Counted from the first letter of the stretch, positions 1-8,938 are shown. The stretch is 64,000 nt of DNA from Pseudomonadota bacterium (GCA_030145845.1 JAIXHJ010000008.1:1-64000), one strand, 5' to 3'. Numbers and translations are program-made. The notes: generated by a model from the letters alone, not told the origin.

Positions 1-51
1 AAGCCTTGTAAGGAGCTGATCTACACAACATTCTGACCATCTGCAATTCTA

Positions 52-83
52 TTACAGTCTCTGCAACAACTCAGAGACTGTAA
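52..83. repeat. Perfect 12-bp inverted repeat in the non-homologous left flank
   Basis: Two perfectly complementary 12-base arms (TTACAGTCTCTG and its complement) enclose an 8-base loop. They lie in an AT-richer stretch (about 1-115) that shows no resemblance to the aldehyde dehydrogenase that starts right after it. It could be a terminator or the end of a mobile element brought next to the truncated gene. No transposase is present, so its identity is open. Confidence 0.5.
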
Positions 84-117
84 ATATTGCATCATTCTGC
101 TGCTATTTATCGCGGCG

Positions 118-1167
118 GGCTTCACGACCCGCTCGCCGAAAGGGGTGATCGGGGTGATTTCGCCGTGGAATGCGCCGTTCCTGCTGATGACCTGGAAGGT
201 TGGTCCGGCACTGGCCTGCGGTAATACCGTGGTGCTGAAACCGTCGGAAGAAACCCCGTTCACGGCCAATCTGCTGGGCGAAGTGATGAACAAAGTCGGT
301 ATCCCGGCCGGTGTTTACAACGTGGTGAACGGCTTTGGCCCGGACGCGGCCGGTGAGTTTGTCACCACTCACCCCGGCGTGGACGCCATTACCTTTACCG
401 GTGAAACCCGCACCGGCACCGCCATTATGAAAGCCGCCGCCGAAGGCACCCGCGATGTGTCGTTTGAAATGGGCGGCAAGAACGCCGGTATCGTGTTTGC
501 CGATGCCGATTTCGACGATGCGGTTAACGGCATTTTCCGTTCTGCTTTTCTTAATACCGGCCAGGTCTGTCTGGGCACGGAACGTGTGTATGTCGAGCGG
601 CCAATTTTCGACCGCTTTGTGGCGGCACTGAAAGAAAAAGCCGAAGGCGTGAAGTTTGGCCGGCCACAGGAAAAAACCAGCAATTATGGTCCGCTGATCA
701 GCCGCGAGCACCAGAATAAGGTGCTGTCTTACTACGCCAGAGCGGCAGAAGAAGGCGCCACGGTCGTTACCGGTGGCGGCATTCCGGATATGGACGGTGA
801 ACTGGCGGAAGGTAACTGGGTGCAGCCGACCATCTGGACCGGCCTGCCGGAAACCGCAGCGGTGGTGAAAGAAGAAATTTTCGGCCCCTGCTGCCATATC
901 CGTCCGTTCGACACGGAAGACGAAGTCGTGGCGCTGGCCAACGATACCGATTACGGCCTTGCCACCACGATCTGGACCACCAATCTGACCCGTGCACACC
1001 GTATGGCGGCGCGGGTGGATGTGGGGATTACCTGGGTGAACGCCTGGTTCCTGCGTGATCTGCGCACCCCGTTCGGTGGCAGCAAGCAGTCGGGCATCGG
1101 CCGCGAAGGGGGTGTGCACTCACTCGAGTTCTACACCGAAATGCGCAACGTCTGCATCAAACTGTAA
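118..1167 (+). pseudogene. dmpC: 2-hydroxymuconic semialdehyde dehydrogenase, 5'-truncated
   Basis: NAD-dependent aldehyde dehydrogenase of the DmpC/XylG type, which oxidises 2-hydroxymuconic semialdehyde in the oxalocrotonate branch of catechol meta-cleavage. The reading frame matches the family from about base 118 (FTTRSPKGVIGV) to the C-terminus ELKN-like end. The catalytic Glu (SFEMGGK) and nucleophile Cys (GQVCLGT) are present. Full-length members have about 485 residues, so roughly the first 140 are missing. The frame stays open upstream to a stop at 34-36, but those codons are unlike the family. A GTG at 145 would give 340 residues. Loss of part of the NAD-binding domain makes activity doubtful. 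The stop lies 10 bases before the hydratase start, in the normal operon position. A rearrangement or a contig join at about 115 are both possible. Confidence 0.8.
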
Positions 1168-1177
1168 GGAGAGGCGC

Positions 1178-1999
1178 ATGGATAACGAACTGATTCAGCA
1201 GCTGGGTGATCAGCTGTACGACGCGTTTGTCAGTCAGAGCACACTGGTGCCTTTTACCACCCGCTACCCGGATATCACGCTGGAAGACGGTTACCGCATT
1301 CAGGAACGTTTTATTCAGCGCCGGCTGTCTGCCGGTGAACGCATTGTGGGTAAGAAAATCGGTGTTACCAGCAAGCCAGTGCAGGATTTTCTCGGCGTCT
1401 TTCAGCCGGATTTCGGTCAGCTGACCTCCGCCATGGTGTACGCCGAAGGCGACGCGATTGATCTTGACGGCCTGATTCAGCCGAAAGCCGAAGCCGAAGT
1501 GGCCTTCGTTCTGAAAGAAGATCTGATCGGTCCCGGCATTACGGCCATGGATGTGATCCGGGCCACCGATTACGTCGTGCCCTGCTTTGAAATTGTCGAT
1601 TCACGCATCGATGACTGGCAGATAAAAATTCAGGATACCGTGGCCGACAACGCTTCCTGCGGGGTGTATGTGCTGGGTAAAACCCAGGGCGATCCGCGCA
1701 TGATCGACCTGACACTGGCCGGTATGGTGCTGGAAAAAAATGGTGAATTACTGTCGACCTCCGCCGGTGCGGCGGTGCAGGGTTCGCCGGCCAATGCGGT
1801 TGCCTGGCTGGCCAATACGCTGGGTGAACTGGGCATTCCGTTCCGCGCCGGTGAAGTGATTCTGTCCGGTTCGCAGTCGCAGCTGGTGCCGGTCACCGAT
1901 GGCGACACGCTGACCTGCACGGTCGGTGATCTGGGGGCCTGTACAGTGACCTTTAAGGGCCGTACAGCGGTGGAACGCAAACAGGAGGGCGCAGCATGA
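1178..1999 (+). CDS. dmpE: 2-oxopent-4-enoate (2-hydroxypenta-2,4-dienoate) hydratase
   Basis: Hydrates 2-hydroxypenta-2,4-dienoate to 4-hydroxy-2-oxovalerate in the lower meta-cleavage pathway. The 273-residue protein has the family length and the hallmark stretches KKIGVTSKPVQ, LIQPKAEAEVAF and IQDTVADNASCG, which match DmpE/XylJ/MhpD proteins. The ATG at 1178 is chosen because GGAGAGGCGC precedes it; upstream in-frame codons overlap the dehydrogenase. It overlaps the next gene by 4 bases (ATGA), so the two are probably translationally coupled. In other species this enzyme forms a complex with the decarboxylase encoded next. Confidence 0.93.
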   Translation: MDNELIQQLGDQLYDAFVSQSTLVPFTTRYPDITLEDGYRIQERFIQRRLSAGERIVGKKIGVTSKPVQDFLGVFQPDFGQLTSAMVYAEGDAIDLDGLIQPKAEAEVAFVLKEDLIGPGITAMDVIRATDYVVPCFEIVDSRIDDWQIKIQDTVADNASCGVYVLGKTQGDPRMIDLTLAGMVLEKNGELLSTSAGAAVQGSPANAVAWLANTLGELGIPFRAGEVILSGSQSQLVPVTDGDTLTCTVGDLGACTVTFKGRTAVERKQEGAA

Positions 2000-2802
2000 A
2001 CGCTCTGGAAACAACCCTCAGTCGTGAGGATGTGGTCCGCCTGTGTGAGCGGGTGGAAGGCGCACAGAAAGAAGCCCGCGCCATTACCAGACTGACAGAA
2101 GAATATCCGGCCATGAATATGGACGACGGTTACGCCGTGCAGAATGCATTGCGCGCCCGTTTCCTGCAGCAGGGTCATAAGCTGGTGGGCTGGAAAGCCG
2201 GCCTGACGTCGAAGGCAAAAATGCAGCAGATGGGGGTGGATGTTCCCTCCATTGGTTTTCTGACCGACCGGATGGCTGTGCCGGAAAACGGTGTGATAGC
2301 GCTTTCCGAACTGGTGCACCCACGGGTGGAATGTGAAATTGCGTTTATGACCAGTCAGGAACTGAGCGGTCCGCACTGTACCGCTGAACAGGTGCTGGCC
2401 GCTACGGCTTATGTGATACCGGCGATCGAAATTATCGACTCACGCTTTAAGAAATTCAGTTTCGATCTGCAGAGCGTGATTGCGGATAACGGTTCATCCG
2501 CCCGCTTTGTGGCCGGTGGCCGGCCGCGCTATGCCAGCGAACTGGATCTGCGCACCCTCGGCGTGGTGATGGAAAAAAACGGCACTATTGTCGAAATGGG
2601 CGCCGGGGCGGCGGTCATGAATCATCCGGCGGAAGCGGTCGCGATGCTGGTGAATATTCTGCATAAGCTGGGTGAAACCCTGGCAGCCGGCAGTTTCGTT
2701 ATGAGCGGCGGTATCACCGCGGCCGTCGCGGTGGAACCGGGTGACAGTGTGATTGCCCGCTTCCAGAACATGGGCTCCGTGTCCGTTTCATTCAGCGAAT
2801 AA
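1996..2802 (+). CDS. dmpH: 4-oxalocrotonate decarboxylase
   Basis: Decarboxylates the keto form of 4-oxalocrotonate to 2-hydroxypenta-2,4-dienoate. It is a 268-residue paralog of the hydratase just upstream and shares the same fold (WKAGLTSKAKMQQMGV, HPRVECEIAF, SVIADNGSSARFV). The DmpH/XylI assignment follows from the Trp-Lys-Ala-Gly-Leu-Thr signature and the gene order hydratase-decarboxylase-tautomerase. It starts inside the hydratase stop codon. A 75-base gap without an obvious terminator follows. Confidence 0.92.
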   Translation: MNALETTLSREDVVRLCERVEGAQKEARAITRLTEEYPAMNMDDGYAVQNALRARFLQQGHKLVGWKAGLTSKAKMQQMGVDVPSIGFLTDRMAVPENGVIALSELVHPRVECEIAFMTSQELSGPHCTAEQVLAATAYVIPAIEIIDSRFKKFSFDLQSVIADNGSSARFVAGGRPRYASELDLRTLGVVMEKNGTIVEMGAGAAVMNHPAEAVAMLVNILHKLGETLAAGSFVMSGGITAAVAVEPGDSVIARFQNMGSVSVSFSE

Positions 2803-2877
2803 CACATTATTTACGACTGACCGGGGATTATCCGTCTCTGCCGGCCCCCCGGAATATAACAACAAGAGGGCATCAAT

Positions 2878-3102
2878 ATGCCGATTATTGAAGTGCATTT
2901 ACTCGAAGGGCGCTCCCTGGAAGACAAGGCCCGCTTTGCTGAAAAAGTGACGGCTGCCGCCGTTGACGCTCTGGACTGCAGTCCGAATACGGTCCGTATT
3001 CTGATTACCGAACATAAAAACGGTGAGTTTTTTGTCGCCGGTAAAGCGGGGCGGGCAGCCGATCAGGCCGCCGTGGATGTTGCCACGGCCTCTGGTAAAT
3101 AA
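2878..3102 (+). CDS. dmpI: 4-oxalocrotonate tautomerase
   Basis: Small tautomerase that converts 2-hydroxymuconate to 2-oxo-3-hexenedioate. After removal of Met the catalytic Pro1 is exposed. Arg11, Arg39 and Phe50 of the classical enzyme are all at the expected positions (EGR at 9-11, TVR at 37-39, GEF at 48-50). At 74 residues it is about 11 longer than the typical 62-residue enzyme, with an Ala/Asp-rich C-terminal tail. ATG follows an AAGAGGG ribosome-binding site. Its place between decarboxylase and acetaldehyde dehydrogenase fits the pathway. Confidence 0.92.
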   Translation: MPIIEVHLLEGRSLEDKARFAEKVTAAAVDALDCSPNTVRILITEHKNGEFFVAGKAGRAADQAAVDVATASGK

Positions 3103-3126
3103 CCGACCAGGAACAAGGATACTGAT

Positions 3127-4044
3127 ATGAAAAAAATAAAATGTGCATTAATCGGTTCGGGCAATATCGGCACCGATCTTATTTATAAAGTGCGCCGCAG
3201 TGAGGTACTTGAACCGGTATGGATGGTTGGCATTGATCCCGACTCCGAAGGGCTGCAGCGTGCCCGGGATATGGGTCTGAAAACCACGCATGAAGGGGTG
3301 GATGGTCTGCTGCCACATGTGCTGGAAGACGGTATTCAGATTGCCTTTGATGCCACCTCGGCTTACGTGCACGCGGAAAACAGCCGCAAGCTGAATGAGC
3401 TGGGTGTGCTGATGATTGACCTGACACCGGCGGCCATTGGCCCGCTGTGTGTCCCGCCGGTTAACCTGAGTGAGCAGGCGGCAAAAAAAGTCATGAACGT
3501 GAATATGATTTCCTGTGCCGGACAGGCGACGATTCCGATTGTGAATGCCGTCTCGCAGATCCAGACGGTGGAGTACGCTGAGATTATTGCGTCGCTGTCG
3601 TCACTGTCGATCGGGCCGGGAACCCGGGCCAATCTGGATGAATTTACCTTTACCACCTCCAACGCCATTGAAAAAGTCGGCGGGGCGAAAAAAGGTAAGG
3701 CTCTGGCGATTATTAATCCGGCCGATCCGCCAATGATTATGCGCAATACCATTTATTGCCTGACCGAAGGTGAACCGGATGAAGAAGCCATCACCCATTC
3801 CATTCTGTCGATGATTGAGCAGGTGCAGAAATACGTACCGGGGTACCGTCTGGTGAATGGTCCGGTGTTTGATGGCAATAAGGTATCGGTCTTTCTGGAA
3901 GTGGCCGGGCTTGGTGATTACCTGCCAACCTATGCCGGTAACCTCGATATCATGACCGCCGCGGCGACCCGCACGGCAGAAATGTTTGCCGAAGAAATGA
4001 TTGCCGGAAAATTCACCCCGCAAACAGTGGAGGTAAGCGCATGA
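3127..4044 (+). CDS. dmpF: Acetaldehyde dehydrogenase (acylating)
   Basis: Converts acetaldehyde, NAD+ and CoA to acetyl-CoA. The 305-residue protein starts with a Rossmann motif ([12 protein letters not shown]) and contains [12 protein letters not shown] with the catalytic Cys of the DmpF/MhpF family. It overlaps the next gene by 4 bases (ATGA). Family members form a channelling complex with the aldolase DmpG, and the overlap fits that. The length is normal and no anomaly was seen. Confidence 0.95.
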   Translation: MKKIKCALIGSGNIGTDLIYKVRRSEVLEPVWMVGIDPDSEGLQRARDMGLKTTHEGVDGLLPHVLEDGIQIAFDATSAYVHAENSRKLNELGVLMIDLTPAAIGPLCVPPVNLSEQAAKKVMNVNMISCAGQATIPIVNAVSQIQTVEYAEIIASLSSLSIGPGTRANLDEFTFTTSNAIEKVGGAKKGKALAIINPADPPMIMRNTIYCLTEGEPDEEAITHSILSMIEQVQKYVPGYRLVNGPVFDGNKVSVFLEVAGLGDYLPTYAGNLDIMTAAATRTAEMFAEEMIAGKFTPQTVEVSA

Positions 4045-5090
4045 GCAAGCGACTGAAAGGCCGGAAAATTACCCTGCACGATATGTGTCTGCGCGATGGT
4101 ATGCACGCCAAGCGCGAGCAGATTTCTGTTGAGCAGATGGTGAAAATTGCCACCGCGCTGGATGATGCCGGTGTGCCTTATCTGCAGGTGACGCACGGTG
4201 CCGGGCTGGGCGGAAATTCGCTGCAGCACGGGTTTGCCCTGGCTTCCAACGAAGAATATATCAATGCCGTGGCCAGCCGCATGAAACAGGCTGTGGTATC
4301 GGTTCTGCTGCTGCCGGGGCTGGGCACGATGAACGAACTGAAAAGTGCTTACCGTGAAGGTGCACGGTCTGTTCATGTGGCCACGCACTGTACCGAAGCC
4401 AACACTTCGCCACAGCATATTGCCTGCGCGCGTGAACTGGGTATGGACACCACCGGCTTCCTGATGATGTCGCACCTGAACGATGCCAAAGGTCTGGCAG
4501 AACAGGGCAAACTGATGGAGTCGTACGGCGCGCAGACGGTATATATCACCGACTCAGCCGGTTTTATGCTGCCGGATGATGTCACCGAGCGTATTACTGC
4601 ATTGCGTGAAGTGCTGGACCCGAAAACCGAAATCGGTTTCCACGGCCACCATAATCTGGGCATGGGCATTGCCAACTCCATTGCCGCGATTGAAGCCGGT
4701 GCCACCCGCATTGATGCTTCGGTGGCGGGTATGGGGGCCGGTGCCGGTAATACGCCAATGGAAGTGTTTGTGGCGGTGGCTGAACGTATGGGTGCCACGA
4801 CCGGTACCGATCTGTTCAGACTGATGGATATTGCTGAAGACATTATTGTGCCGATGATGGATCAGCCGGTACGGGTGGATCGTGATTCCCTGACCCTGGG
4901 CTATGCCGGTGTGTATTCCACCTTCCTGCTGCACGCGAAAAAAGCCGGTGAACGTTACGGTGTGCCGGCACGGGATATTCTGGTCGAGCTGGGTCGTAAG
5001 AAAATGATCGGTGGTCAGGAAGATATGATTCAGGACACCGCCATGACCATGGCCAAAGAACGTGGTCTGTTAAAAAGCGTCAGCCTGTAA
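4041..5090 (+). CDS. dmpG: 4-hydroxy-2-oxovalerate aldolase
   Basis: Class II aldolase that splits 4-hydroxy-2-oxovalerate into pyruvate and acetaldehyde, the final step of the meta-cleavage pathway. The 349-residue TIM-barrel protein shows [14 protein letters not shown] near the N-terminus and [11 protein letters not shown] with the metal-binding His pair, both typical of DmpG/MhpE. It is the last gene before a strong terminator, which closes the core operon. Confidence 0.95.
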   Translation: MSKRLKGRKITLHDMCLRDGMHAKREQISVEQMVKIATALDDAGVPYLQVTHGAGLGGNSLQHGFALASNEEYINAVASRMKQAVVSVLLLPGLGTMNELKSAYREGARSVHVATHCTEANTSPQHIACARELGMDTTGFLMMSHLNDAKGLAEQGKLMESYGAQTVYITDSAGFMLPDDVTERITALREVLDPKTEIGFHGHHNLGMGIANSIAAIEAGATRIDASVAGMGAGAGNTPMEVFVAVAERMGATTGTDLFRLMDIAEDIIVPMMDQPVRVDRDSLTLGYAGVYSTFLLHAKKAGERYGVPARDILVELGRKKMIGGQEDMIQDTAMTMAKERGLLKSVSL

Positions 5091-5141
5091 GTAAGAATCT
5101 GTCTGCAGTGTCGTTCCCCTTAACCGGAGGAACCTTTGCTT

Positions 5142-5175
5142 CCCTCTGCGCCGGCGTGCGCAGAGGGCTTTTTTT
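5142..5175 (+). terminator. Rho-independent terminator after the aldolase gene
   Basis: A perfect 10-bp stem (CCCTCTGCGC with its complement) and a 6-base loop are followed by CTTTTTTT. It lies 52 bases after the aldolase stop and before the SDR start at 5208. Genes downstream therefore depend on read-through or on their own promoter. Confidence 0.88.
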
Positions 5176-5207
5176 CGCCGTCCGGCTGCAGCAGCGGAGA
5201 TACCCTT

Positions 5208-5963
5208 ATGAATAACAATAAAAACACTGCCGTGGTGGTGGGCGCGACCGGCGCTTTCGGCCAGGCAATTATCCGTAAACTCAGTGAACGCGGCCTGCAG
5301 GTGCTGGCCGTGGCACGCACCGGCGCCGCATTGGATGCCTTGTGTGGTCAGCATCCCGGAGTGGCGGCCTGTGAGGCCGATATCGCGGCGGACAGCGCCG
5401 TTGAGGCCATCCGCAGTGCCCTGCGCGGGCCGGTACAGATGGTGGTACACGGCGCTGGCGTCGGGGTGGCCGGCGGTATTCTCGACGCCCCGGTGGCCAC
5501 CATGGTGGATGCCGTCAATATCAAGGTGGGCGGTTTTATGCGTCTGTGCCGGGCGGTGGATGAGCACCTCAGCGCCGGCTCCAGACTGGTGGCCATCGCC
5601 GGGCATTACGGCCTTGAGCCGACGGCTTATGCCGCCTCTGCCGGTGTTGCCAATGCCGCACTGTTCAATCTTGTCCGCCAGTACAGTCTGGCGCTGGGCC
5701 CGCGCGGCATTACGGCGCACAGCCTCGCCCCCGGGCCGGCCGATACTGAACGTCTGCACCGGGTGGCACAGACCCGGGCGGAGCAACAGGGCCTCAGCCT
5801 GGCTGAGGTTCTGGAGCAGATGAAATCCGACTCGTCCATTCATGCCTTTACCACCGCGGAGCAGGTGGCCTGGGCGGTCGCCATGCTGCTGGATGATGAA
5901 GCCGCCGCCATGACCGGTTCGGCGCTGATGCTGGATTCCGGCCGTCGTCGCGGTCTGCCGTAA
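5208..5963 (+). CDS. SDR-family protein with degenerate catalytic motifs
   Basis: Short-chain dehydrogenase/reductase fold of 251 residues. The cofactor motif VGATGAFGQ is at residues 11-19 and HGAGVGVAGG replaces the usual NNAG-type motif. The putative catalytic Tyr141 is present, but the Lys four residues later is Ala145 (YAASA instead of YxxxK). The usual Ser in the strand before it is replaced (IAGHYG). The protein may therefore be a non-catalytic or atypical SDR. The start at 5208 follows GCGGAGATACCCTT. It sits between the terminator and a tautomerase-like gene in an aromatic-degradation cluster. Its substrate is unknown. Confidence 0.8.
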   Translation: MNNNKNTAVVVGATGAFGQAIIRKLSERGLQVLAVARTGAALDALCGQHPGVAACEADIAADSAVEAIRSALRGPVQMVVHGAGVGVAGGILDAPVATMVDAVNIKVGGFMRLCRAVDEHLSAGSRLVAIAGHYGLEPTAYAASAGVANAALFNLVRQYSLALGPRGITAHSLAPGPADTERLHRVAQTRAEQQGLSLAEVLEQMKSDSSIHAFTTAEQVAWAVAMLLDDEAAAMTGSALMLDSGRRRGLP

Positions 5964-5984
5964 CGCTGACAGAGGAGAAAGCTT

Positions 5985-6380
5985 ATGCCGGTTGTTGTGT
6001 TTAGTCTGCCTGCATCCCTGCTGGATGAAGACAGAGGCCGTCAGCTGACGGTTCAGGCCTGTGCGGCTCTGGCGCGCATTCTTGATGCCCCGCCGGAGCG
6101 GGTACGCGCCAGTGTGACTGCTTTACCCGACTGGGCAGTGTGCGCCGGTCAGAGCGCGGCGGCGGCGCCGTTTTACCAGTTTTATGTGTTGCAGGACCGG
6201 CCGGCAGAACAGGTGGCGGCACTGCATCAGGCATTCACCGGGCTGCTGGTGACGGTCTGTGGTGCTGAACGCGGGCTGATCCGTGGCGTGTGTCTGCGTA
6301 TTGCGCCGGATGACTGGGCCATCGCCGGTCTGCCGGCCAGTGAAATCCGCCGTGCGGAACTGGCGGCGCGCGGCGCCTGA
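5985..6380 (+). CDS. Tautomerase-superfamily-like protein
   Basis: A 131-residue protein that begins Met-Pro-Val-Val-Val, so Pro would become N-terminal after Met removal, as in tautomerases. Two beta-alpha-beta-like halves and the length resemble the cis-CaaD/MSAD class (about 130-150 residues) more than the 62-residue 4-oxalocrotonate tautomerase. Overall similarity is not strong, so this is a fold-level guess. The start follows AGAGGAGAAAGCTT. It lies 21 bases after the SDR gene and is probably co-transcribed with it. Confidence 0.6.
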   Translation: MPVVVFSLPASLLDEDRGRQLTVQACAALARILDAPPERVRASVTALPDWAVCAGQSAAAAPFYQFYVLQDRPAEQVAALHQAFTGLLVTVCGAERGLIRGVCLRIAPDDWAIAGLPASEIRRAELAARGA

Positions 6381-6502
6381 TACTTTTCCGGTATCGGCCT
6401 GTGGCGTAAATGGTATTAGAGCAGGCTGGTACGGGTTGTTAGCCTGTTACAGACAGCGGATCTGCCGCTGACGGATAATAAAAATTAAAAAACGAGGATG
6501 CT

Positions 6503-6811
6503 ATGAAACATGCTGTCCGTATTGCCGGCATTGACCGGACTTTCTGGTGTGATGAAAACGATTCTCTGTTAACCGGCATTCTGAAAGCCAATTCTTCCGG
6601 TATTCCGGCCGGCTGCCGCGGTGGTGGCTGTGGCGTCTGCAAAATTCAGATTTTATCCGGTGAATTCAGCACCGGCTGTATGTCCGGCTGCCATGTCAGT
6701 GCGGAAGATAAAGCGGCCGGTAAATTACTTGCCTGCCGGGTTTATCCCCGCAGTGATATCGAACTCAGCGTGATCGGTAAAATGATCCGCTGTTTTCAGA
6801 AAGTGGCCTGA
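6503..6811 (+). CDS. dmpQ: Plant-type [2Fe-2S] ferredoxin (XylT/DmpQ-like)
   Basis: A 102-residue ferredoxin with the chloroplast-type cluster ligands Cys38, Cys43, Cys46 and Cys78 (CRGGGCGVC followed by LLACRV). Proteins of this type in meta-cleavage operons re-reduce the active-site iron of catechol 2,3-dioxygenase after oxidative inactivation. Here the dioxygenase gene lies 1.1 kb downstream beyond the LysR gene, which fits that role. The ATG follows AACGAGGATGCT. It is convergent with the LysR gene, with only 4 bases between the stops. Confidence 0.88.
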   Translation: MKHAVRIAGIDRTFWCDENDSLLTGILKANSSGIPAGCRGGGCGVCKIQILSGEFSTGCMSGCHVSAEDKAAGKLLACRVYPRSDIELSVIGKMIRCFQKVA

Positions 6812-6815
6812 CCCT

Positions 6816-7730
6816 TTACAGGGTCGCCTGTAACACACCGGATGACTGGTGTGTTTCCCGCAGGACGCTGAGAAACGATTCCAGAATCGGTGACGTGTGA
6901 TCTTTCAGGTAAACACAGCTGAGATCCACAGACGCGCCTTCCGGCAGGTCGTGAATGGCCTTGTACTGCACGCCGGGCAGGCTCAGTTTGGTGGCCGAGG
7001 CCGGCACCAGGCAGACGCCGAAACCACTCGCAGCCAGTGCCACCGCCGTGACGGCATCCCCTACTTCCTGTGCCACGGTGGGCAGAAATCCCTGTTCCTG
7101 ACACAGGGTAAATACCTTATCGACAAAATTCGGCCGCCCGGTATTCGGGAAAGCAATAAAGGGTTCTTCTGCCAGGGTACGGAACGGCAGGGTTTTGTGC
7201 GCCGCCAGCGGCGACTGATCGCTGACGGCGATATAGAGTTTTTCCGTGGCAATCACTTCGCTGATGATATCCGGCAGCGGTGACAGTACGCGGTTGAAAC
7301 CCACCGTAATACGGCGCTGACGCAGTGCCTCAATCTGTTTGCCTTTTTCCATGGTATGCAGCACCACGTTGACGTCCGGATGGCGTTTGCGGAAGGCCTG
7401 CAGCACTTTCGGAATGGTGTCGAGAATCGCCGAACCGAAAATACCCACATCCAGTTGTCCGAGTTCGCCACGGCCTGCTTTCTGCGTGCGTTCTTCCGCC
7501 AGGGATACCAGTTTGCGGATATTACGCGCCTCTTCCAGCAACAGGGTGCCGGGCTCCGTCAGCTCCACCCCTTTGGGGGTACGCAGGAATAACTGTACAC
7601 CGAGACTTTCCTCCAATTGCTGAATCTGACGGGTCAGGGGAGGCTGTGAAATATGCAGGCGGAGTGCTGCCCGGCCGATATTGCCTTCTTCGGCAACGAC
7701 GATGAAGTACTTCAGTTGTCTGAGATCCAT
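6816..7730 (-). CDS. LysR-family regulator, BenM/CatM/CatR-like
   Basis: A 304-residue LysR activator. The N-terminal helix-turn-helix (MDLRQLKYFIVVAEEGNIG, then SQPPLTRQIQQLEE) is followed by an effector-binding domain. The start at 7730 fits the conserved N-terminus; longer frames add unlikely residues. It is divergent from catechol 2,3-dioxygenase. The intergenic region holds ATAC-N7-GTAT, the recognition sequence of the BenM/CatM group, which senses muconate or benzoate. Control of the divergent dioxygenase and its own gene is inferred from this layout. Confidence 0.88.
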   Translation of the reverse strand: MDLRQLKYFIVVAEEGNIGRAALRLHISQPPLTRQIQQLEESLGVQLFLRTPKGVELTEPGTLLLEEARNIRKLVSLAEERTQKAGRGELGQLDVGIFGSAILDTIPKVLQAFRKRHPDVNVVLHTMEKGKQIEALRQRRITVGFNRVLSPLPDIISEVIATEKLYIAVSDQSPLAAHKTLPFRTLAEEPFIAFPNTGRPNFVDKVFTLCQEQGFLPTVAQEVGDAVTAVALAASGFGVCLVPASATKLSLPGVQYKAIHDLPEGASVDLSCVYLKDHTSPILESFLSVLRETHQSSGVLQATL

Positions 7731-7753
7731 GGTGCACTCCTTCGGATAAGACC

Positions 7754-7768
7754 ATACCAACAAGGTAT
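7754..7768. promoter_or_regulatory. LysR operator ATAC-N7-GTAT
   Basis: ATACCAACAAGGTAT is a perfect-ended T-N11-A dyad of the ATAC-N7-GTAT type bound by BenM/CatM proteins. It starts 24 bases upstream of the LysR gene and 147 bases before the dioxygenase start. Additional GTAT half-sites lie at about 7781, 7787 and 7797, where a second activation site would be expected. Confidence 0.7.
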
Positions 7769-7914
7769 CAGAAACCCGGTGTATTAGTATTAGACGAGTA
7801 TCGAGTAGCTAAGATAACGTGAACCCAGACGTAAAAGAAGCGCTCTGTTACGCACAGGACTGCTTCTTTAAAACGAACAATTCGCCTCAGGAATAATAAA
7901 AAAAGGGGGCCTCC

Positions 7915-8850
7915 ATGGCTGTTACTGGTGTACTTCGTCCGGGTCACGCACAGATCCGGGTTATGAATCTCGAAGAAGGTGTCCGTCATTACCGTGACGT
8001 TCTGGGACTGATCGAAACCGGCCGTGATGATCAGGGCCGCGTTTATCTGAAAGCCTGGGATGAAGTGGATCACAACAGTGTGATTCTGCGCGAAGCCGAT
8101 CAGGCGGGACTGGATTTTTTTGCCTTCAAAGTTCTGGATGACGCAACGCTGGATAAGCTGGAAACCGGCTTACAGCAATACGGTCTGAAAACCGAACGCA
8201 TGCCGGCCGGTGATCTGCTGGAAACCGGTGAGCGGGTGCGTTTTGAACTGCCCTCCGGGCATCTCATTGAGCTGTATGCACACAAGACCAATATCGGCAA
8301 CGGTAATGGCATTGTGAATCCGGCACCGTGGAACGAAAATGCGGAAAAAGGCATTGCCCCGGTACGAATGGATCACTGCCTGCTGTACGGACCGAATGTG
8401 GGTGAAGTACAGAAAATCTTTGAAGACGTGCTGGGCTTCCAGCTGGTGGAACGCACGCTGACGCCGGACGGTGAAGCCAATATCGGCATCTGGTTAAGCT
8501 GTTCCAATAAAGTGCATGACATTGCCTTTGTGGAACATCCGGAACCGGGCAAGCTGCACCATGTTTCATTTTATATCGACAGCTGGGAGCGTATTCTTCG
8601 TGCCGCCGATATTATGAGCATGAACGATGTGCCGGTGGATATGGGACCGACCCGTCATGGGGTTACCCGCGGCGGTACCATTTATGCCTGGGACCCGTCC
8701 GGTAACCGCTTTGAGACCTTTATGGGCGGCTATATCGTTTACCCGGACCATGAAGTGATTACCTGGACCTTTGAAGGGCTGGGTGAAGGTGGCGGTCTGG
8801 ATTATGCTCACCGGAAACTGCATGAAAGCTTCTTAACCGTCGTCAGCTGA
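7915..8850 (+). CDS. dmpB: Catechol 2,3-dioxygenase
   Basis: Extradiol dioxygenase that cleaves catechol to 2-hydroxymuconic semialdehyde. The 311-residue, two-domain vicinal-oxygen-chelate protein matches XylE/DmpB in length. Fe(II) ligands are visible as His154 (MDHCLLYGP), one of His215/His216 (LHHVSFY) and Glu267 (GNRFETFMGG). The start ATG follows AAGGGGGCCTCC. Unlike classical operons, where it precedes the dehydrogenase gene, it stands alone behind the LysR operator and ends at its own terminator. Confidence 0.96.
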   Translation: MAVTGVLRPGHAQIRVMNLEEGVRHYRDVLGLIETGRDDQGRVYLKAWDEVDHNSVILREADQAGLDFFAFKVLDDATLDKLETGLQQYGLKTERMPAGDLLETGERVRFELPSGHLIELYAHKTNIGNGNGIVNPAPWNENAEKGIAPVRMDHCLLYGPNVGEVQKIFEDVLGFQLVERTLTPDGEANIGIWLSCSNKVHDIAFVEHPEPGKLHHVSFYIDSWERILRAADIMSMNDVPVDMGPTRHGVTRGGTIYAWDPSGNRFETFMGGYIVYPDHEVITWTFEGLGEGGGLDYAHRKLHESFLTVVS

Positions 8851-8880
8851 TGCCGATGCGGTAATACATGAATGCGGTAT

Positions 8881-8910
8881 AAAAAAGCCCTGCACTGCAG
8901 GGCTTTTTTT
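8881..8910. terminator. Bidirectional terminator between dioxygenase and DUF2149 genes
   Basis: A-run, GCCCTG, 5-base loop, CAGGGC, T-run (7 T). The A and T runs on both sides allow termination from either direction. This suits the convergent arrangement of the dioxygenase (+) and the zinc operon (-). Confidence 0.9.
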
Positions 8911-8938
8911 ATTTTTACGGTCTGCTGCCTGAATAGCG

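Noticed and set aside
103-1119. Long minus-strand open frame of 338 residues over the dehydrogenase
   Set aside because: It is the antisense shadow of a recognised gene and shows His/Gln/Arg-rich composition without any family features. The same applies to other long antisense frames in this GC-rich window.
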